A stretch of DNA of 64,000 bases from Gordoniibacillus chartarius (GCF_042432825.1 NZ_JBHLWN010000045.1:1-64000), one strand, 5' to 3'; numbered from the stretch's first letter, positions 33,744 through 42,938 are shown. Numbers and translations are program-made. The notes: generated by a model from the sequence alone, not told the origin.

Positions 33744-34724
33744 ATGGACAAGCAGGAATATGACGCGATCATCATCGGCGGCGGGATTGCCGGGCTGCAA
33801 GCGGCGATTCAGCTCGGACGATCGCTTCGTAAAGTCGTCGTAATCGACAAGGGAGAGGGCCGGTCGACGCTGTGCCGGAGCTATCATAACGTGCTTGGGT
33901 ACCCGAACGGGATTTCGGGCGAGGAGCTGCGATATATCGGGCGCGGGCAGGCGGAGAAGGTTGGCGTGCAGTTTGTTCTGGATGAAGCCGTTGATGCGAA
34001 GCGACTTCAGGACGGACGCTTCGAGGTGACGGGCAAGCTGAGCGGCGTGTACCGGTGCGACGAGCTGCTGATCGCCACCGGCATCGCCGACAGGCTTCCC
34101 GAGGTGCCCGGCCTCAAGCCGTGCTTGGGTAAAACCATTTATATTTGCCCTGACTGCGACGGGTATGAGGTCAAGAACAAAAGCACGGTGGTAATCGGCT
34201 CGGGAGGGACCGGCGCGGGAATGGCGGTATCGCTGCTGTATTTTACCGATCGGGTGACGCTGGTGAATCACGTATGGGAGGGCGGCCCGGCCAAAGCGAT
34301 TCCTCCTGAGCTGGAGCAGCAGCTTCGTGCCGGCGGGGTTGACATCGTAACGGGAACGATCGCGGAAGTAGTAACGAAGGGCGACGGAGAGTTCCAGGCC
34401 GTTCGGCTGACGGACGGCAGGGAGCTGGCCGGAGAACGGGGCTTTGCTTCGTTCGGCGGCAATACGGTGAATACGAAGCTGTTTCAGCTGCTTGGGGCGG
34501 AGCGGATGGAATCGGGTCATGTCGTCGTCGAACCGCGGACCCAGATGACGTCGGTGCCCGGCTTATTCGCGGCCGGCGATGTCGCCGTCCACTCGGAGCA
34601 GTTGACGATTGCGATGGGTAACGGGCAGCAGGCGGCGATCTGGATCCATAAGCGGCTCAAGGAACGGGACAAGAAGCGGGCCGGCGGGTCCGCAGCGAAT
34701 GCGGCGGCGGCTGGGGCGAGGTAA
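33744..34724 (+). CDS. Thioredoxin-reductase-like NAD(P)/FAD-dependent oxidoreductase
   Basis: 326 residues. FAD-binding GGGIAGLQAAIQLGRS near the N-terminus, a redox-active-looking CPDCDG (the position of CATCDG in thioredoxin reductase), NAD(P)-binding GSGGTGAGMAVSL and the C-terminal FAD motif GLFAAGDVAV. This supports a low-molecular-weight thioredoxin-reductase fold with a dithiol, but the C-terminal Ala/Gly tail and no adjacent thioredoxin leave the substrate open. ATG at 33744 is 8 bases after GGAAGGG; a GTG at 33735 overlaps that site. Confidence 0.88.
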   Translation: MDKQEYDAIIIGGGIAGLQAAIQLGRSLRKVVVIDKGEGRSTLCRSYHNVLGYPNGISGEELRYIGRGQAEKVGVQFVLDEAVDAKRLQDGRFEVTGKLSGVYRCDELLIATGIADRLPEVPGLKPCLGKTIYICPDCDGYEVKNKSTVVIGSGGTGAGMAVSLLYFTDRVTLVNHVWEGGPAKAIPPELEQQLRAGGVDIVTGTIAEVVTKGDGEFQAVRLTDGRELAGERGFASFGGNTVNTKLFQLLGAERMESGHVVVEPRTQMTSVPGLFAAGDVAVHSEQLTIAMGNGQQAAIWIHKRLKERDKKRAGGSAANAAAAGAR

Positions 34725-34818
34725 CGGGGCGAGAGGTGCAGGGAATTGGGGCAAGGCATCGATGCGAGGTGCAGGGACCTGTGAAGCGAGGCTTAGTAGA
34801 GAGACGAGGTAACGGGGA
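34716..34818. repeat. Degenerate GCGAGGTAACGGGG repeats after the flavoprotein gene
   Basis: GCGAGGTAACGGGG (34716-34729, containing the gene's stop codon) recurs as ACGAGGTAACGGGGA (34804-34818), with partial copies (gcgagaggtgcaggga, gcgaggtgcaggga, gcgaggctt) between. Purine-rich, no gene seen. Confidence 0.55.
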
Positions 34819-34887
34819 TAAACGGCAGACGGTCGGCAGAAGCTAATGAGTGTAATTGACGATCTTCATGAAGGAGGAGTGAGAGCG

Positions 34888-35061
34888 ATGGTACGACAAG
34901 GCGACTACAACAAAAAGGGCAATGCCGAGCAAACGCTTAATGAAGCGATGGAAGCAAGCGTAGAGCTGAACGGCGAGACGAATTCGGAAGATAACGCAGT
35001 CGGTGCGCTGGCGCAGCATGTGAACCGGACTGCCGAATTTGACGAAAATGTGCAGGAATAG
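34888..35061 (+). CDS. Small acidic hypothetical protein (57 aa)
   Basis: 57 residues beginning MVRQGDYNKKGNAEQ, with an acidic, Asn/Glu-rich remainder and no hydrophobic segment. Strong AAGGAGGAGTGAG ribosome binding site supports this start over an upstream ATG at 34846. The end overlaps the beginning of the next gene by 14 bases, so translation is probably coupled. Function unknown. Confidence 0.65.
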   Translation: MVRQGDYNKKGNAEQTLNEAMEASVELNGETNSEDNAVGALAQHVNRTAEFDENVQE

Positions 35062-35788
35062 AGGCTTCAGGCGGCGCATCGCGGGATGGATCGCCGGACT
35101 GGCGCTGGCGGCGTCTTCCGTTCTAGGAGCGGCGGAGAGGGGATCGGCGGCGGCGGTCGATCCTCATCGGGAAGCAGCTGCGGGAGCTATTGGCCGGCCG
35201 GCCACGCCCGCCTGGATGGGGACGGCGACTATCGTGCCGCCGGTCGTCACGGATGGCGACAAGGTTCGTACGCTTGGCGAGGCGCAGGGTGCAACGGGGA
35301 CGACGCCGCTGCCGGAAGCGGCGGCTCCCGAGCCCGCTCCGGCCGGTGAAGGCGGTTCTGTTAGAGCGGAAGCGTCGCGCTCGGGCGGCGCATACCGGTC
35401 TCCGGGCGGGTCGTTTTCCGGCGGCGGGACACGCACCGGCGTGACGCCGGGCACAGGTGCCGGATATCGGACAGGCACGAGAACGCCTTCCCCGAACGTC
35501 ACGCGGCCGGGGACGCCGCCGGCGACAGGCGGGGGCTTCTTCGGCGGCGGAGCGGGCTCGTTCTTCGGGGGAGTGGCGGCCGGCGCCGTGCTCAGCCATC
35601 TGTTTAACCCGTTTGCCGGGTTCTACGGCGGCGGATATGGCGGATACGGCGGCTTCGGCATGTCACTGCTCTCTTTGCTGATTTGGGCTGTGCTGCTGTT
35701 CGTTGCATACCGCTTGATCCGCCGGATGTTCGGAGGCGGCAGGGGCGGAGGCGGCGGATATGGCGGCAGAGGCGGGTGGCGTCGGTGA
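35048..35788 (+). CDS. Exported Gly/Ala/Pro-rich protein with a C-terminal membrane segment
   Basis: About 246 residues. Signal-peptide-like start (GWIAGLALAASSVLGAAERGSA), long low-complexity region rich in Gly, Ala, Pro, Thr and Arg, then a glycine-rich stretch, one strong membrane helix (about 205-225, SLLSLLIWAVLLFVAYRLIRR) and a Gly/Arg tail. The last part resembles the glycine-rich membrane region seen before Tim44-like domains, but no Tim44 domain follows. ATG at 35048 overlaps the preceding gene; a TTG at 35039 is also possible. Confidence 0.65.
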   Translation: MCRNRGFRRRIAGWIAGLALAASSVLGAAERGSAAAVDPHREAAAGAIGRPATPAWMGTATIVPPVVTDGDKVRTLGEAQGATGTTPLPEAAAPEPAPAGEGGSVRAEASRSGGAYRSPGGSFSGGGTRTGVTPGTGAGYRTGTRTPSPNVTRPGTPPATGGGFFGGGAGSFFGGVAAGAVLSHLFNPFAGFYGGGYGGYGGFGMSLLSLLIWAVLLFVAYRLIRRMFGGGRGGGGGYGGRGGWRR

Positions 35789-36081
35789 AAATCATGTTCG
35801 ATGAACCGGATGTTATCGATGCCGCTTGCGTTTATGTGGCCCAGACATACCGCGTGCCGATCGAGAGGCTGCAGGCCGAGCTACGGTACGAGGAAGCCTT
35901 CGGTATACGCGGTACAGTGGAGCTTGCCGGCGAGCGCCGGATGTTCGACTTGTCGGAGCAGGATTTGATAGACGGGGCGGCGATGTATTTGGCCTCCTAT
36001 CACGCCTTTGATCCACACCAGCTGTCCGTAGAGCTGCTGTTTAACGAAGAGGAAGGCATTACGGCGGTAGCGCAGCTGTAG
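35785..36081 (+). CDS. YxcD/DUF2653 family protein
   Basis: About 98 residues (GTG at 35785 overlapping the upstream stop; ATG at 35794 gives 95). Two repeated modules: DVIDAACVYVAQTYRVPIERLQAEL and DLIDGAAMYLASYHAFDPHQLSVEL, each followed by a strand ending in EE(A/G)(F/I)-type residues. This duplicated pattern fits the YxcD (DUF2653) family of Bacilli; function unknown. Third gene of a tightly packed set with the two before it. Confidence 0.7.
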   Translation: MKIMFDEPDVIDAACVYVAQTYRVPIERLQAELRYEEAFGIRGTVELAGERRMFDLSEQDLIDGAAMYLASYHAFDPHQLSVELLFNEEEGITAVAQL

Positions 36082-36219
36082 CTTTTGGATCGTGATAAGC
36101 GCCCGGGGGCGACGACGCTTCCGGGCTTTGCTGCGCGGACCTCGTGCACAGTCCTGCAGTGCCCGGCGGTGCGGCAGGTGATGGCCGTATATGGTTGCGC
36201 TTAAGTTGAAGAAAGTAAG

Positions 36220-36266
36220 TGAAAACGTTTTGCCTAATAGTCAGTAGCCGCCTCGTCCTTTATACT
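36220..36266 (+). promoter_or_regulatory. LacI/CcpA-type half-palindrome and possible promoter of the aldo/keto reductase gene
   Basis: TGAAAACGTTTTGC (36220-36233) has the AAAACGTTTT core typical of LacI-family operators, with two mismatches to the catabolite (cre) consensus. TAGTCA (36238-36243), 17 bases, TATACT (36261-36266) is a possible promoter. Confidence 0.4.
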
Positions 36267-36313
36267 AATTGGTATTAGCTGGCTGTACATATACGCTGGG
36301 AGGCGAATGATTC

Positions 36314-37291
36314 GTGAAGAACGCTGCTGCATTGGAGAAGCATGGATTTAACGTTAGCCGCATTGTGCTTGGCTGTATGGGATTTGGCGGGGGCTGGAAC
36401 AACGATCCGCTGACGGCGGACGACCTGAAGAAGGCTCGCGCCGGCGTGGAAGCGGCGCTGGAGGCGGGCATAACGATGTTCGACCATGCCAACATATATA
36501 CGATGGGTAAGGCGGAGCAGGTGTTCGGCCAGGTACTGAAGGAGTCGCCGGGGCTGCGCGACCGGATCGTGCTGCAGTCGAAGTGCGGCATCCGTTTCGA
36601 GGAGGGACCGGGGCGGCCGCACCGGTTCGATTTTTCCGAGGAGCATATTTTGAGCAGCGTTGATGAAATTTTGACCCGGCTCGGGATCGAAACGCTTGAT
36701 ATTCTTCTGCTTCACCGTCCCGATCCGCTCATGGAGCCTGAAGAAGTGGCCAGCGCATTCTCCAAGCTGAAGCAAGCGGGCAAAGTCAAAGGCTTCGGCG
36801 TCTCGAACATGAGCCCCGCGCAAATGCGGCTGCTGCGGTCTGCATGGAACGAGCCGCTGCTCGTTAACCAGCTGGAGCTCAACCTGCTGAAGCTGGATTG
36901 GGTCAACGCGGGCGTCCACGTGAACCAAGCGGCGGGGCTGAAGGATAATTTTGCCGACGGACTGCTCGAATACTGCCGGATGGAAGGCGTTCAGGTACAG
37001 TCGTGGGGGCCTCTGGCGAAAGGGCTGTTTACGGGGAAGGACGTTTCCGATCAGCCGGAGAACGTTCGGAAGACGGCGGCGCTCGTGAAGCACATGGCGG
37101 AAGAACGCGGAACGTCGCTGGAGGCCATCGTTTTGGCGTGGCTGATGCGTCATCCGGCCGGCATTCAGCCGGTCATCGGCACGACGAATCCGGAGCGCAT
37201 TCGTGCTTGCGCCGAGGCGGATCACGTTACGCTGACGCGCGAAGAGTGGTACGATTTGTACATTACTTCACGCGGCGTAAGAATGCCTTAA
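36314..37291 (+). CDS. Aldo/keto reductase
   Basis: 325 residues, (beta/alpha)8 NADPH-dependent carbonyl reductase. Family motifs: VLGCMGFGGG, ITMFDHANIYTMGKAE (Asp and Tyr of the catalytic set), LQSKCGI with the catalytic Lys, LLLHRPDPLM with the His, GFGVSN and the cofactor region VIGTTNPERIRAC. Closest in pattern to the YdhF-type oxidoreductases. GTG start has GGGAGGCG eight bases upstream. Single gene. Confidence 0.93.
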   Translation: MKNAAALEKHGFNVSRIVLGCMGFGGGWNNDPLTADDLKKARAGVEAALEAGITMFDHANIYTMGKAEQVFGQVLKESPGLRDRIVLQSKCGIRFEEGPGRPHRFDFSEEHILSSVDEILTRLGIETLDILLLHRPDPLMEPEEVASAFSKLKQAGKVKGFGVSNMSPAQMRLLRSAWNEPLLVNQLELNLLKLDWVNAGVHVNQAAGLKDNFADGLLEYCRMEGVQVQSWGPLAKGLFTGKDVSDQPENVRKTAALVKHMAEERGTSLEAIVLAWLMRHPAGIQPVIGTTNPERIRACAEADHVTLTREEWYDLYITSRGVRMP

Positions 37292-37309
37292 GAATCTCTA
37301 TAACCGTAT

Positions 37310-37340
37310 AACCGGGGGCCCGGCGCCTCCGGTTTCTTTA
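37310..37340 (+). terminator. Terminator of the aldo/keto reductase gene
   Basis: 10-bp stem aaccgggggc / gcctccggtt, short loop, then tcttta. Confidence 0.78.
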
Positions 37341-37442
37341 TGCTTCCAGGAGCACGCACAGAGTGCCGAAATCCGGTTCATTCCATGTCGATTTGATGAA
37401 CAAAACTTTGCTACTTGTCAAACCTGATAGCAACCATTAAAA

Positions 37443-37487
37443 TGAAAATCATTATCAGTGATAACGACTATCATTTTCACATATAAT
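37443..37487 (+). promoter_or_regulatory. Tandem Fur boxes and promoter of efeOBU
   Basis: TGAAAATCATTATCA (37443-37457) and TGATAACGACTATCA (37459-37473) are two 7-1-7 Fur-type boxes one base apart, directly before TATAAT (37482-37487). Fur with iron would cover the -35 region and block transcription. Confidence 0.88.
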
Positions 37488-37504
37488 GGAGGAGTAGGAA
37501 TTCT

Positions 37505-38383
37505 ATGATAATATCTAAGCGCCGGTCCGTTTTGACCGCACTGGCTTGTTCTTCATTGCTTTTTACCGCATGCAGCAGCGCTGCTCCGTCAGCGTCCCCG
37601 GCGGCCGGCAAGGAATCCGCCCCGGCGAGTACCGCTGCCGCTCCGGCAGCGCAGGCTGCAGAGCTTAGTTCGGCTATCGACCAATACCGCAAGTTTGTGA
37701 TCAGTCAAAGCGACGAGTTCGTCAAGGCGACGGAAGCCTTCACGAAAGCGGTCAAATCGGGAGATATGGAAACCGCAAAGAAGCTTTATGGGCCAAGCCG
37801 CATGTATTTCGAAAGAATCGAGCCGATTGCCGAATCGCTCGGCGATTTCGATCCGTGGATCGACGCCCGCGAAGGCGACGTTCCCGCTGAGGAATGGAGA
37901 GGCTTCCACCGGTTGGAGAAAGCGTTATGGGAGACGAAATCGGTTGCCGGACAAGAAAAGGTGGCGGACCAGCTGCTGCAGGACGTGAAGCAGCTTCGGG
38001 TTAAGGTGGAAAGCGTTGAGATCGACACTTCGATGCTCGTCACCGGGGCGGTGGAGCTTCTGAATGAGGTGTCCTCCAGTAAAGTAACCGGTGAGGAAGA
38101 ACGCTATTCGCATACGGACCTCTATGATTTTGCAGCGAATGTCGAAGGGGCCTCGCAAATTTTTAAGGTGCTGAAGCCGGCTCTGGACCAAAAGAATGCG
38201 GCTCTGGCCAAGGAGATCGAAACCCGCTTCAATGAGCTGGATCAGACGCTGTCACCGTTCCGCAAGGATAAAGACTTCGTGCTGTATACCGAGTTAACCC
38301 AGGACCAAGTGAAAAAGCTGAGCCAGGCAATCGATGCGCTGGCGGAGCCTTTGTCCCAAATGGGCACTGTCGTAGAGGGATAA
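37505..38383 (+). CDS. efeO: EfeO/EfeM-type iron uptake lipoprotein (M75 imelysin domain)
   Basis: 292 residues. Lipobox LLFTAC at residue ~24, Ala/Pro/Ser linker, then an imelysin-like helical domain (about 55-290) with the conserved RGFHRLE (HxxE) and DPWIDAREGD. There is no N-terminal cupredoxin domain, so it is the short EfeM form. It is thought to bind ferric iron at the outer face of the membrane and pass it to the permease. First gene of a Fur-controlled efe operon. Confidence 0.93.
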   Translation: MIISKRRSVLTALACSSLLFTACSSAAPSASPAAGKESAPASTAAAPAAQAAELSSAIDQYRKFVISQSDEFVKATEAFTKAVKSGDMETAKKLYGPSRMYFERIEPIAESLGDFDPWIDAREGDVPAEEWRGFHRLEKALWETKSVAGQEKVADQLLQDVKQLRVKVESVEIDTSMLVTGAVELLNEVSSSKVTGEEERYSHTDLYDFAANVEGASQIFKVLKPALDQKNAALAKEIETRFNELDQTLSPFRKDKDFVLYTELTQDQVKKLSQAIDALAEPLSQMGTVVEG

Positions 38384-38386
38384 CGT

Positions 38387-39652
38387 ATGAGCCACGAGGA
38401 AAACAAAGCGACGATCTCGAGACGCGATGCGCTGAAGCTGGCCGGTGTGGGAGGCTTGGGACTTCTGCTCGGCGCTGGCGGAATGACGGGCTTGGCCTCC
38501 GGTATGCTGCAGAAATCAAAGACGACCGGCGGAAACGATCACCCTGCCAATACGGTGCCTTTCTACGGGAAGCACCAAGCCGGCATCATTACACCCATGC
38601 AGGATTTTGTATGTATGGGTGCGTTTGATTTAACGACGTCGAGTATCTCGGAAGTCAGAGAGCTGTTTCAAAAATGGACCGCCGCTTCGGCACGCATGAC
38701 GCAAGGCCAAAGCGCCGGCGAAGAAAGCGGCAATACGCTGCTTCCGCCGGTGGATACCGGAGAAGCGTTAGGGCTGGGGGCCGTCAGAACGACCATCACC
38801 TTCGGTCTCGGCACGAGCTTCTTCGATGAACGCTTCGGTCTTGCGGGCAAACGCCCGCCGGCTCTGGTGGACCTGCCCAAGTTCAAAGGCGACGACCTGC
38901 GTTCCGAATGGTCCGGCGGCGATGTAGTCGTACAGGTTTGCGCCGACGATCCGCAGGTAGCGTTCCACGCCATTCGCAATTTGGTCCGAATCGGGCGAGG
39001 CAAGGCCGTTCTGCGCTGGATGCAGGAAGGATTTCAAAGAACCGGCGCAGCCGATCCCAAAGGATCTACTCCCCGCAATCTGCTAGGGTTTAAGGACGGT
39101 ACGAATAATCCGAACGTTCAGGACGCCGCCGTGGCCGACGAGGTCGTATGGGCGGGCGCCGGCGATCAGCCTGCGTGGATGGGAGCGGGCAGCTACATGA
39201 TCATGCGCCGCATCCGGATGCGCATCGAGGTATGGGACCGCACCACGCTCGGCGAGCAGGAGGCGACTTTCGGCCGGCACCGTGATTCCGGCGCGCCGCT
39301 AGGCTCCCGAAATGAGTTCGATCCGCTCGATTTGGCCAAAACCGGTCAAGACGGGAAGCCCCGTATCCCGGCCGATTCTCATGTTGCCTTAGCCCATATG
39401 AACGGCAAGGTGCGTATTCATCGCCGCGGTTATTCGTATTCGAACGGTATCGACATCAAGACGGGGCAGCTGGACGCGGGCTTGTTATTTATTTGTTATA
39501 ACCGGGATCCGAGAAATCAATTTATTCCGATGCAGCAGCTGCTTGCCTCACAGGATAAGCTGAACGAATATATCGTTCATGTCGGCAGCGGCATCTATGC
39601 CTGCCTGCCGGGAACAAGCTCCGGCGGATACATCGGGGACACTTTATTTTAA
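38387..39652 (+). CDS. efeB: EfeB deferrochelatase/peroxidase (DyP-type, Tat-exported)
   Basis: 421 residues. Twin-arginine signal SRRDALKLAGVGGLG, then a DyP-type haem peroxidase with the defining GFKDGTNNP (catalytic Asp) and FGRHRDSGAPLG. Members of EfeUOB systems oxidise ferrous iron or release iron from haem outside the membrane. It starts three bases after efeO and is folded before export by the Tat route. All expected domains are present. Confidence 0.95.
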   Translation: MSHEENKATISRRDALKLAGVGGLGLLLGAGGMTGLASGMLQKSKTTGGNDHPANTVPFYGKHQAGIITPMQDFVCMGAFDLTTSSISEVRELFQKWTAASARMTQGQSAGEESGNTLLPPVDTGEALGLGAVRTTITFGLGTSFFDERFGLAGKRPPALVDLPKFKGDDLRSEWSGGDVVVQVCADDPQVAFHAIRNLVRIGRGKAVLRWMQEGFQRTGAADPKGSTPRNLLGFKDGTNNPNVQDAAVADEVVWAGAGDQPAWMGAGSYMIMRRIRMRIEVWDRTTLGEQEATFGRHRDSGAPLGSRNEFDPLDLAKTGQDGKPRIPADSHVALAHMNGKVRIHRRGYSYSNGIDIKTGQLDAGLLFICYNRDPRNQFIPMQQLLASQDKLNEYIVHVGSGIYACLPGTSSGGYIGDTLF

Positions 39653-39670
39653 CGTTTGGAGAGTGCTGGT

Positions 39671-41461
39671 ATGAGACGCATCCTGATTTGCTTCTCGGTC
39701 CTCTTGTGCTTACTGCTGCCGGCCGCGTCTGCGCTGGCCGCAGGGGAAGCTTCCGCCGATAACCGCAACCGGGTGATTTCCCTTGCAAGCGACGCGCTGC
39801 TTAGTAGCGGGGCACAGGATTGGAACCAGGCGGGGAGCGTGATCACTCAGCTCAAGACAGCCTGGACGATCGTTGCTGCGGGCGATACGTCCAAGAACGC
39901 GCAAAGCGTCGCCGCAGCGTTCGAAAGAGCCGAGACAGAGCTGGCCAAGCCGCAGATCGATTCGGCCGCCGCTTATGAAGCCGTGTCCGCCCTTGTGAAA
40001 GCGGTGGATGCCTACGTAAGCTCGGGAGACGAGGCCGGCGCCAAAGAGAAGGCGCACAAGCAGGTGCAGCAGACGCTGCTTCCGATTCTGCAGAAGAGCT
40101 TGGCGGCTGTCCAAGCAGGTGACTGGGCGCAGGCGAAACAGGCGTTCGGCTCGTTTGTCGGCGGCTGGTCCAAGGTCGAGAGCCTGATCCGGCAGGATGA
40201 TGCGAAAGTTTACTGCGGTATGGAAGTAAAGATCAGCGGGGCGCGCATCGCCATTAACACGGAGCCGCCGGATGCGGCCAAGAGCACGGCTAAGCTGCAG
40301 GAGCTGATCGGCGCCCTGCAAAGCTACGCGAAGGGCGAAGCTGTTGCTGTGGCGGATACGCCGGACTCGCCGGACAGCATTCAAACGATCGGCGGACTGA
40401 TCCAGCTGCTTGATTCGGTGAAATCGGACGTTGATAACAAGCGTAGCGGGGAAGCGGCCGACCGGATGGACCGGTTTGTGGCTGTCTGGCCATCGCTCGA
40501 AGGTGTTGTGATGGCCCGTTCACCGCAAGCGTACGACCGCATTGAAACGAAGATGGTGGCCGTATCCAGCCTTATCCAGTCGAATCCGCCCCAATTGGAG
40601 CAGGCGAGCGCCGCACTCGCGGAGCTGCGCAAGGAGCTGGAGCCCTACACGGAGTCGTCCTCCTATACGGCATGGGACGCAGGGTCCATCCTGTTCCGTG
40701 AAGGCTTGGAAGCCATTCTGATTATTGCGGCTTTGCTCGCGTTCCTGGACCGGTCGGGAAACGCCGGGAAACGTGCATGGATTTGGTCCGGGGCAGGGGC
40801 CGGCATACTCGTTTCCGGAATCATGGCCCTGATCTTATCGGTGATGCTGGCCCACATCTCGACAGGCAGCTCGCGCGAACTGATCGAGGGGATCACCGGT
40901 ATCGTTGCGGTAGGATTCATGATTTCCATTGGAGCTTGGCTGCACAGCAAGTCCAATCTTCAAGCCTGGAACCGATTCGTAGAGAAGTCGCTGAGCAGCT
41001 CGTTAACCAAAGGGACGCTGTGGTCATTGTTTGTAACGGCCTTCTTGTCCGTTATGCGGGAAGGTGCGGAGACGCTAATCTTCTACATCGGGATGGCTTC
41101 GTCCATCTCGCTGTGGGATTTGCTCATCGGCGTCGGAGCAGCGCTGCTGCTGCTGGTCGTGATCGGCTACGCCGTCATCAAGATGAGCTCGCGTATTCCG
41201 GTTCGGCCGTTCTTCCTGGCGGCGAGCCTGCTGCTCTATTATCTGGCGTTCAAGTTTATCGGCGTAAGCCTTCACGCCCTGCAGGTGACGGGCAAGCTTC
41301 CGTCTCATACCGCCGGCTACCTGTTCGATGCCCCGTCGTTCGGCATTTACGGCAGCTGGGAGACGACGGTGCCTCAGCTCGTTGTGCTTGTCATAGTGGT
41401 ATGGAATTTCGTCCGTTCGGGAAGCCGTTCGAACGTGAACACAGCAAGCAAGACCGCATAG
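39671..41461 (+). CDS. efeU: EfeU iron permease (FTR1 family) with large extracytoplasmic N-terminal domain
   Basis: 596 residues. Signal peptide (RILICFSVLLCLLLPAASALA), a helical extracytoplasmic region to about residue 335, then seven membrane helices with the two REGxE iron motifs FREGLEAILI and MREGAETLIF. The membrane part passes ferric iron. ATG at 39671 has GGAGAG upstream and gives a good signal peptide; a TTG at 39656 is less likely. Last gene of efeOBU, followed by a terminator. Confidence 0.95.
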   Translation: MRRILICFSVLLCLLLPAASALAAGEASADNRNRVISLASDALLSSGAQDWNQAGSVITQLKTAWTIVAAGDTSKNAQSVAAAFERAETELAKPQIDSAAAYEAVSALVKAVDAYVSSGDEAGAKEKAHKQVQQTLLPILQKSLAAVQAGDWAQAKQAFGSFVGGWSKVESLIRQDDAKVYCGMEVKISGARIAINTEPPDAAKSTAKLQELIGALQSYAKGEAVAVADTPDSPDSIQTIGGLIQLLDSVKSDVDNKRSGEAADRMDRFVAVWPSLEGVVMARSPQAYDRIETKMVAVSSLIQSNPPQLEQASAALAELRKELEPYTESSSYTAWDAGSILFREGLEAILIIAALLAFLDRSGNAGKRAWIWSGAGAGILVSGIMALILSVMLAHISTGSSRELIEGITGIVAVGFMISIGAWLHSKSNLQAWNRFVEKSLSSSLTKGTLWSLFVTAFLSVMREGAETLIFYIGMASSISLWDLLIGVGAALLLLVVIGYAVIKMSSRIPVRPFFLAASLLLYYLAFKFIGVSLHALQVTGKLPSHTAGYLFDAPSFGIYGSWETTVPQLVVLVIVVWNFVRSGSRSNVNTASKTA

Positions 41462-41507
41462 CTATTTGAAAGTGAGTCGCTATTGACCTCATAGGAGGCG
41501 GCATAAG

Positions 41508-41552
41508 AAAGGCCCGCAGACCGGTGGTTGCCGGTTTACAGGGCCTTTTGGC
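41508..41552 (+). terminator. Terminator of efeOBU
   Basis: Hairpin aaaggccc / gggcctttt with inner pair accgg / ccggt, ending in T. Confidence 0.82.
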
Positions 41553-41642
41553 GCGCTTAAGCAGCGTCTTGACTAAGGAGTGAAAGTCTCCAATACGCTG
41601 CGAGGCTGCGCAGGCAAAGCCCCGAGGCGTAGTTCGGACTCC

Positions 41643-42251
41643 TCATCCGGCGGCGGTTCCCCTCGGTGTATTCGCCGCAAGCTGGGTGCCGGCCAATATT
41701 TTCTTCTTATATAAGCCGATAATGGTCGAAACGATGAATACCGACGCGATCGACAGCACTCCCTGCAGCACGCCGACGGAATAGAAGCCGAGCATGACGA
41801 TGCTCGTATCGAACACAAAGTTGACGGTTCCCGGATTCATTTTATAACGCTTTTGCAAAAACAACGCTAAAATGTTAACTCCGCCCAAAGAAGCGCGGTT
41901 GACGAACAGCGTCGTTAATCCTACGCCGCAAAGGACGCTGCCGAGGATCGTTCCGATAAATATATTGACTTCAAAGCCAGGCAGCCATCGATCTGCGGCC
42001 GTCATGATCGTCACCAAGATGACGGAAATCATTGTGGACAGCATGAAGTTCCATCCCATCTGGATTACCGCAATGAAATAAAACGGAATATTGATGACGA
42101 AAAACAACAGAGCGAACGGAATATCGAAGATATAGGACAGCGTCAACGTCAGTCCCGCCGTTCCGCCCGTGACGACCTGCGAATGCTTTAGTACAATAAG
42201 TCCGAGGCTTATGAGCAAACAACCTGCCGCTATCGATAACGGACGATTCAT
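41643..42251 (-). CDS. YitT-type membrane protein (short form)
   Basis: 202 residues with five to six hydrophobic segments. GLIVLKHSQVVTGGTAGLTL and the NIPFYFIAVIQMGWNFMLST and SLGGVNILALFLQKRYK stretches match the membrane part of the YitT (DUF161) family. The usual C-terminal DUF2179 ligand-like domain is absent, so this is the short form. Divergent from the Lrp-type regulator, a likely controller. Function unknown. Confidence 0.82.
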   Translation of the reverse strand: MNRPLSIAAGCLLISLGLIVLKHSQVVTGGTAGLTLTLSYIFDIPFALLFFVINIPFYFIAVIQMGWNFMLSTMISVILVTIMTAADRWLPGFEVNIFIGTILGSVLCGVGLTTLFVNRASLGGVNILALFLQKRYKMNPGTVNFVFDTSIVMLGFYSVGVLQGVLSIASVFIVSTIIGLYKKKILAGTQLAANTPRGTAAG

Positions 42252-42352
42252 GACGACCTCCCCGTTTCGACCGACACCTTCTCGATTTGGATTGCAATGT
42301 TCATTGATCTGTTCCCTTCTCGTTGTTTAAACGTCAGTGTGGTTGTTTACAT

Positions 42353-42361
42353 GTTATAATA
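42353..42361 (+). promoter_or_regulatory. Extended -10 promoter of the Lrp-type gene
   Basis: TGTTATAAT (extended -10: TGn before TATAAT). No consensus -35 is seen 17 bases upstream. Confidence 0.45.
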
Positions 42362-42471
42362 TGATGAGCAGAAAACATAGGCATTTATGAATAGGAAACG
42401 GCAATCATCCTTTATATTTCGAATGTAATGGGCTTCTATTTCATTCATATTGAAACCAAAGGGGCGGGGGA

Positions 42472-42918
42472 ATGGACAAAATCGATGTATCGTTGCTGAA
42501 AATTTTGCAGGAAGATGCGCGCATTACCGTGAGCGAGTTATCCAAGAAGCTGATGCTGAGCCGGCCGAGTGTTACGGAGAGGCTGCACCGTCTTCAAGAG
42601 AAAGGGATCATCGAGGGATTCTCGGCGCGCGTATCGCCTGCCGCTTTCGGCAGGAATACGCTGCTTATTATTCAAGTCAGTGATTTGAAAATTGCTGCGA
42701 AGCAATGGGAGAAAATGATTGTAGAGGAGCCGGACGTGCTGGAATGCCACCGGGTAACAGGACACATCGGTTATGTCATTAAGGCTGCGGTGAATGGAAT
42801 GGACGGTCTTCGGGCGCTTGTGGATCGTCTTATGCAATACAGCAATTACGTGAACACGTCCGTGATCTTGACTTCCCCGGTTTCCTATCGCCCGATGCTG
42901 CCAACCGAAGAAGAGTAG
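42472..42918 (+). CDS. Lrp/AsnC-family transcriptional regulator
   Basis: 148 residues. N-terminal winged helix (1-60) with LLKILQEDARITVSELSKKL and recognition helix SRPSVTERLHRLQEKGII, then the RAM/AsnC ligand-binding domain (about 65-140) with VLECHRVTGHIGYVIKA. Such proteins sense amino acids or similar metabolites and act as octamers. Divergent from the YitT-type gene, which is its most likely target. ATG is preceded by GGGGCGGGGG. Confidence 0.93.
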   Translation: MDKIDVSLLKILQEDARITVSELSKKLMLSRPSVTERLHRLQEKGIIEGFSARVSPAAFGRNTLLIIQVSDLKIAAKQWEKMIVEEPDVLECHRVTGHIGYVIKAAVNGMDGLRALVDRLMQYSNYVNTSVILTSPVSYRPMLPTEEE

Positions 42919-42938
42919 ATGACCCGATTCGCACTAAA

